The notes below the pieces were generated by a model, which worked only from the letters and a program-made list of their open reading frames with translations, had not been told where the DNA came from and ran no database searches. From Enoplosus armatus (Eukaryota; Chordata; Actinopteri; Centrarchiformes; Enoplosidae), in the NCBI RefSeq assembly GCF_043641665.1, contig NC_092193.1, positions 5,732,001-5,796,000 on the forward strand: 64,000 nt of DNA, read 5' to 3'. Of the stretch, positions 60,201-64,000 are shown piece by piece; position 1 is the first letter of the stretch; each line of letters starts with the position of its first letter. A program made the position numbers and the translations under genes.

Positions 60201-61865
60201 GAAAAAAACATTACAATACATTAAGGGGGTTACAATATATACAAAATTAACCCATGCACCATACTTCCAGTTCATGCTAATTTTAGGCCAATTACTTTAG
60301 ATGGGGAATCATCAAAAATGAGGCATATTTAACTACAACTATGTCATCCAAGTCACTTACCGTCATTTGTAGCCACTTTCTTTGTCTCTGGTTGGTCTGT
60401 GACAACATGACATAATAACCAGCATAAGTATTTCTTATTATACCTATCATTGCATTACTAACACAGTTCTTCATTCTGTAAATGGCCTGAAATTTAAATC
60501 ATTAGGGACAGAGGGTGTTGAAAATAATTAACTACAGAAGCCTGCATAGCTACAACACATTGAGAGCTGGAATATTCTCTCAATTGCCAGTTTATTAGGT
60601 ACGCCCAGCGAAACCTAATGCAGTCCTGCAATTAAATTCTACCTCCCTGAAAATTGAATGTTTGATTTTTATTAAACTGCTTAAGAGGAGTGCCTTTACA
60701 GTCATTTTGGATCCAGGGTGTGAGTAATAACCTGGACACTCATAATGAAGCTTAATTGCACGCTTTAAACTTGAGTGTTTTAACAAAGTGAAACTGAAAC
60801 CGACAATGACTCATTCTGCTTAAATTGTATAATGACTCAAAATCCCAATCACCCACTCCCACATTTTTAAAATTAAAATCAAGAGATCAAACATATTTGT
60901 TCCCCAATTATTTTCATCACCAGGTACTGATCTGAAACAGCTGTGAGGACAGAGTGTGAAAATATCATCCAACTCTAAACACATGCAATAACTGTCAAAC
61001 TGCATATGCTAAAACTGAAAACAGCAACAACATGAAAATGAACTGCTCGTATGGTTAGTAGTAATGAATATAATGTTAAAACGTATTGGTGAAAATGCAC
61101 ATTGATATAAAGACACATTTACTGTATATTTAATTTAGTAGCAAATACAATTTAGTAGCTGCTAAAAAACACAGGCAAGCATTAACTATCAAGACTTGCA
61201 TTGAATCGATTTGAGTCACTGACCGATATTCAGGTTAGGCATGGGAAAATACCCACCAGCGTCCTCCAGGGGCCTTTTCTGGCCTCCGTAGCCAAATTCA
61301 TTAGTTGGGGGTGCTGCAACGCCATCACCACCGATTTTCGCCGCGATCTGAAACACAAAACAAACGAAGAAAACATAAACTTAGATGATTTCTATGGTGT
61401 TAGTGTTAGGTGTGTTTAGACGGGCACGCTGGCTGGGGCCTACACTTCTGTCCGGAAGTCCGGCCCAACAAAGGAAAGCTTATACTTGCACTTTAGCTGA
61501 TCGGTTAACGCTAAAAAAAACTTACAAATACTGGGTTCCTCATAACTGATTCCATCTGTGTAATTTATTCAGTTCAATATCCGTATGCAGCATGGATCGC
61601 TCCTTTTTTCGCTTCTGCAGTGTGGCGCACCGTCTACGTTAGCTAGTCATCGTCCACTAGCTTAGCTTCGCCTGCCGTGGTGCCGTGTGTAACAGCACAA
61701 AGCCGCGAAACTCGATGTTTACTACTTACTTCGAAATTATTTTTGGTCAAGCTGATTTAGTAGTCGTCTTACCTGTCGTGCTCGCTGTAGGGCGTCTTTA
61801 AAAGCGTCGTTCATTCCGCCACCGGCGTTAGAGGACGGGGGAGCCACGCTGCTGTAGTCAGCCAT
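54458..61865 (-). CDS. fubp1: fubp1, far upstream element-binding protein 1
   Basis: FUBP1 is a nuclear protein with four KH domains that binds single-stranded DNA (the MYC far upstream element) and pre-mRNA, regulating transcription and splicing. I traced 20 coding exons, 1,989 nt with stop, about 662 aa (human 644). It opens [20 protein letters not shown] like human. GxxG loops of the KH domains are GRGG (103-106), GKGG (188-191), GRNG (282-285) and GKGG (382-385). A Gly/Pro region and a C-terminal set of Tyr-rich (YxxAWxEYY) motifs follow. The start ATG is at 61865-61863. Three introns contain box C/D snoRNA-like genes in the same orientation. Paralogues KHSRP and FUBP3 are less likely given the N-terminus and the [13 protein letters not shown] segment. 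Confidence 0.95.
54972..55081. other. Two adjacent stem-loops in fubp1 intron 18
   Basis: GGGCGGCTG at 55023-55031 is the exact reverse complement of CAGCCGCCC at 55073-55081, enclosing 41 nt. A second small hairpin (CCACCA with TGGTGG) is at about 54972-54995. The block is GC-rich in an AT-rich intron. It could be a structured RNA or splicing control element, or an unannotated exon; the sequence does not decide. Confidence 0.45.
55603..55665 (-). CDS. fubp1: fubp1 exon 18: extra Tyr-motif cassette exon
   Basis: This 63-nt exon encodes a second copy of the motif in exon 17 ([13 protein letters not shown] versus [13 protein letters not shown]). Human FUBP1, as I recall it, has one motif at this place. 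Both exons are phase 1 on both sides and multiples of three (75 and 63 nt), so either can be skipped without a frame change. The donor is weak (CAAG|GTTTGT), which fits alternative use. Confidence 0.8.
56242..56263. repeat. Poly-G run (22 nt) in fubp1 intron 16
   Basis: A homopolymer of 22 G on the plus strand (C in the transcript), 79 nt upstream of the exon 17 acceptor side. It may be polymorphic or a length artefact. Confidence 0.9.
56919..56990 (-). ncRNA. Box C/D snoRNA-like gene, copy 1 (fubp1 intron 14)
   Basis: This 72-nt element lies in the intron 56808-57096, sense to fubp1. The C box GTGATGA is at 56985-56979, D' CTGA at 56962-56959, C' CTGATGT at 56954-56948 and D box CTGA at 56926-56923. 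GGTC at the 5' end pairs with GACC at the 3' end as a terminal stem. The D' guide reads ACTCATGCACCACG and the D guide contains CCCTAACCCTAA. It differs from copies 2 and 3 at one base, in the stem. C' is degenerate, as is usual. Confidence 0.85.
57337..61865 (-). CDS. fubp1: fubp1 exons 1-13: N-terminus and KH1-KH4
   Basis: Exons are 61773-61865, 61257-61347, 60361-60396, 60161-60194, 60022-60068, 59864-59935, 59698-59755, 59297-59459, 59076-59174, 58741-58854, 58543-58645, 58048-58287 and 57337-57497. Exons 3 and 4 are tiny (36 and 34 nt). Exon 1 encodes the amphipathic helix [15 protein letters not shown]1 spans exons 5-8, KH2 exons 8-9, KH3 exons 11-12 and KH4 exons 12-13. Exon 10 has a Gly run (GGGGGGGG) between KH2 and KH3, and exon 12 an RGRGRGQG segment before KH4. 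The exon 12 donor is AAAAG|GCAAGT, a GC splice site; the next exon continues GETIKG in phase. Confidence 0.93.
57844..57915 (-). ncRNA. Box C/D snoRNA-like gene, copy 2 (fubp1 intron 12)
   Basis: This 72-nt element lies in the 550-nt intron 57498-58047, sense to fubp1. C box GTGATGA is at 57910-57904 and D box CTGA at 57851-57848. The terminal stem is GGTCT with AGACC. The whole 72 nt are identical to copy 3. Its host intron begins with the GC donor GCAAGT. By-eye comparison of the 56 nt on its 3' side with copy 1 shows 7 differences, against 1 in the core. Confidence 0.87.
58411..58482 (-). ncRNA. Box C/D snoRNA-like gene, copy 3 (fubp1 intron 11)
   Basis: This 72-nt element lies in the intron 58288-58542, sense to fubp1. 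C box GTGATGA is at 58477-58471 and D box CTGA at 58418-58415. The stem extends to AGGTCT/AGACCT, the longest of the three. It is identical to copy 2 over 72 nt, although the adjoining 56 nt differ from copy 1 at about 8 positions. Confidence 0.87.
60587..60690. repeat. Second copy of the TTTATTAGGTAC repeat
   Basis: The block opens CCAGTTTATTAGGTACGCCC and continues with AAACCTAATGCAGTCCTGCA, the reverse of the family end seen at 5736-5755. It lies in the fubp1 intron between exons 2 and 3. The far boundary is uncertain. Confidence 0.5.
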
Positions 61866-61990
61866 ATCTGCTGCTCTTCTCCTCCTCGGCGCAACAAGAT
61901 GGCGGGTTTCATACACGGGATGTAGACGGGAAAACTCGCGGTCAAATCTTGTCTCGCGATATACAGTTTCGCGATATCTTCCAAACAGTT
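61866..61990 (-). promoter_or_regulatory. fubp1: fubp1 promoter and 5' UTR
   Basis: Just upstream of the fubp1 ATG the plus strand carries AAGATGGCGG (61896-61905), a YY1-type initiator element. TCTCGCGAT (61952-61960) with GTTTCGCGAT nearby resembles the TCTCGCGAGA promoter element. The stretch is CpG-rich against its surroundings. No TATA box is seen. Confidence 0.6.
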
Positions 61991-62014
61991 TTGTCTAATC
62001 TGAGTCTTTCAACT

Positions 62015-62135
62015 GCCAATGTAGTCGAGTAGAAGTAGCATAAAATGAAAATACTGTAGTAAAGTACAAGTACCTCTAAATTGTACTTAAGTACACCACT
62101 CTAGTAAATGTACTTATTTACTTTCCACCACTGAC
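62015..62135. repeat. Fish interspersed repeat (AAAGTACAAGTACCTC)
   Basis: GTAGTAAAGTACAAGTACCTCT through GTACTTATTTACTTTCCACC is a recognisable common teleost repeat end. An inverted, decayed copy is at about 50575-50660 in the miga1 3' UTR. It separates the fubp1 promoter from the SLC25 gene 3' end. Confidence 0.6.
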
Positions 62136-62462
62136 TAATTTCTCATATTATCTGAGATCAATACCCCTTTGTAGCTGGTTCTTCAACAAGAAATAGTTTG
62201 TCATGGCAATTGTTGATTGTTATGCTTTAGTCTACACTTCATAACATTGTTATAGCGTTTTCTGTGTGTTGTAATGAGTATTACAAATTTCCATCGTCCT
62301 ATATTTTTATTTCCAAACTTGGCTGCATATATAAACACGCACAAATATTTGCACACCTGTTAAGATGCATTCAGTTCAAACTCATTACAAAGAAACAAAG
62401 AAACTCATGACACTGTTTAATGTTACATGGAAAAGAAGGTGCCTGCCTGTTATGAAATGCAA

Positions 62463-62468
62463 GTTTAT
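62463..62468 (-). terminator. Poly(A) signal of the SLC25 carrier gene
   Basis: TTTATT on the plus strand gives AATAAA on the minus strand, 289 nt past the carrier stop codon. This implies a short 3' UTR of about 0.3 kb. Confidence 0.6.
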
Positions 62469-62756
62469 TGCACAGTTCACACGTCTTCATTTACACAGCA
62501 GAGTCTCAAGTGGGCAAGTACACTTGGTCACATTGTAAGTTTCAAGTCAACCATGCATCAGCACTCTTGGTCAGCGGTAAACCTTAACTCAAGCTTTAAA
62601 AAAGCTACAGTTGATTAAAGGTTGGATCACAGGAATCACAGTTATTATTGGACACTCAAGTAACATTAGAGTTCACAGTTTTCTACGTTTCTTTGTGTTC
62701 CTGATCAAATCCTATAGAAATGCAGCACACAAAGAAAGCTACTTCTTTGCTACATG

Positions 62757-64000
62757 TCAAGACTCTGTTGAGGAAAACACATTTTCAAATGTTCTAGTCA
62801 AAGTGTAGTTTATCAGAGCACATGGGATAGCCCTGACGAAGCTGGCTCCCATTCCATTATAATATCCTCTAATTCCACGTCTTTCATATATCCCTATGAG
62901 TCCTTGTAATACACCTGAAGCCGGACGTGAATCTGAGCTGAAAGCTGGAAAACGAGACAAATGCAGATGAGTAAAACATCTCAAAGTGTTAAAAATATTC
63001 TCAAATGTGTCACAGAAAAGGTTTACAGGTTTACCTTGTGCTTGCTGCTGAGTCCTGATCACTGCCAGTGGGTAACTGGTCATTTGTCCAGAAGCAAAGG
63101 CCACAAAACTGAAGAAAAACAGTTTGGAGTCACTGTTGTAGGCTGGATCACTCTTTGCCCAGTTCATGATTGACTGCAAATAAGAAGCAAATAGTTAAAG
63201 ACAGTATCTGTGACATGAACATGTATTTGATCTTTGAGCGTTGTTCTGTCTCACCTGGTGAACCGCACACTCCACACCTGCGTAGGGGATCATGCAGAGG
63301 ATGCTCGGCTTGAATCCTCTGTAAAAGGAAGACATCGACTCGTGTCTGTAAATAGATCGAGCGCATGCTACAACACCGTTGTAGGTGCCGGCTTGCTGCA
63401 GGTTCAACCTCACCTTCAGCACCTGTAGAGGAGATAAGAGGAGAGGGATTATTAAAATTAACCTCCACTGATACACTAAACACATTCTACATTTTACACA
63501 TTTTTATGATATTCTTAACAATTAAAATGCGAATGAGGTATTTTTTCATCTTCTTGTGCACATTATAGTCACCCAGCATCTCCTACATACTACATTTAAA
63601 TTAGCAATCTGTAAGAATCTATATTCTAACAATGTTCGTACAGGGACAGGACAGAAATGTTAAAGCACTCAGACCTGCCACTGATCTCTGATACCTCTAA
63701 AGGGTAGAAGACAGCGTGAGCAGCAGCACCGGACACACAACCCAAGCCAAAGCGCTGCTGCACCGTCAGAGTCTCCTGCGTTCTGTTTTGGGTGTACACC
63801 TTCATCTGGACAAAGCAGAGAAGCCCTGAGTGCGCTTGTCAATTAGAAATAGGAAACTGGTGCATCAATAATTCATACTAGAGAGTCTGTCTGTTACTGC
63901 GTGCCTCACCTGGGCGTAGATAAGACACTGTAGCGTTGACTGTGGTGTTCCTTTCAGCACATTGACGGCGTTGCCTTGCCACATCGACCGCAGACCACCT
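62757..64000 (-). CDS. SLC25 mitochondrial carrier, SCaMC-like (partial, 5' end outside)
   Basis: Mitochondrial carriers exchange metabolites across the inner membrane. Five exons are visible: 63910 to beyond 64000, 63695-63805, 63255-63422, 63035-63173 and 62757-62944, all phase-consistent, stop TGA at 62759-62757. They cover the end of repeat 1 and repeats 2 and 3. The signature of repeat 2 is intact (YPLEVLKVRL). In repeat 3 the acidic residue is Ala (YPLAVIRT), as in the ATP-Mg/phosphate carriers (SLC25A23/24/25/41). RGFKPSILCMIPYAGVECAV also resembles that subgroup (PNMLGIIPYAGIDLAVY). The C-terminus (RAIPCALINYTLTRTFENVF) is unlike the mammalian members. EF-hands, if any, would lie to the right. 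Family assignment is firm; the subfamily is tentative. Confidence 0.85.

Noticed and set aside
60296..60360. A TGATGA-containing stretch in fubp1 intron 3 as a fourth snoRNA
   Set aside because: There is no CTGA D box at suitable distance and no terminal stem.
1..64000. CRISPR arrays, bacterial operons, tRNA or rRNA genes, viral genes
   Set aside because: None seen; the window is a spliced vertebrate gene cluster throughout.

Overview
This window is vertebrate nuclear DNA, almost certainly from a percomorph-like teleost. Genes are split into many short GT-AG exons. The predicted proteins are close to human ZZZ3, USP33, MIGA1 and FUBP1, and the introns carry fish-type repeats (hAT-like MITEs, an L2-like LINE tail, a long CA tract). 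Gene order and orientation match human 1p31.1 (ZZZ3, USP33, MIGA1, then FUBP1), but no NEXN lies between miga1 and fubp1, and an SLC25 carrier sits where DNAJB4 would be expected.

Layout, left to right. (1) 1-15.8 kb, minus strand: zzz3, the ZZ/SANT subunit of the ATAC histone acetyltransferase complex. It is cut at the left edge, so the C-terminal ZZ finger is outside. Its first coding exon holds a fish-specific KQES/KQDG tandem repeat. (2) 16.1-36.8 kb, minus strand: complete usp33, a deubiquitinase with ZnF-UBP, USP and two DUSP domains, 23 coding exons, about 911 aa. (3) 36.9-38.4 kb: divergent usp33/miga1 intergenic region with an L2-like LINE 3' end. (4) 38.4-51.2 kb, plus strand: complete miga1 (mitoguardin 1), 15 coding exons, about 592 aa. 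(5) 51.2-61.9 kb, minus strand: complete fubp1, a four-KH-domain single-strand nucleic acid binding regulator, 20 coding exons, about 662 aa, with a long 3' UTR tail-to-tail with miga1. (6) 62.46-64 kb, minus strand: the 3' half of an SLC25 mitochondrial carrier.

The most interesting signal is three almost identical 72-nt box C/D snoRNA-like sequences (0 or 1 differences in the core) in three fubp1 introns, in the sense orientation of the host. Each has C, D', C' and D boxes and a terminal stem. The D' guide is complementary to a conserved 18S rRNA segment, the region that SNORD32/yeast snR40 modifies (rRNA sequence recalled from memory). The D guide contains CCCTAACCCTAA and has no target I recognise. 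One of the host introns uses a GC-AG splice pair.

Exon boundaries were derived by reading splice sites and checking reading phase through every junction. All junctions listed are phase-consistent. No database search was possible, so family assignments rest on remembered human sequences.
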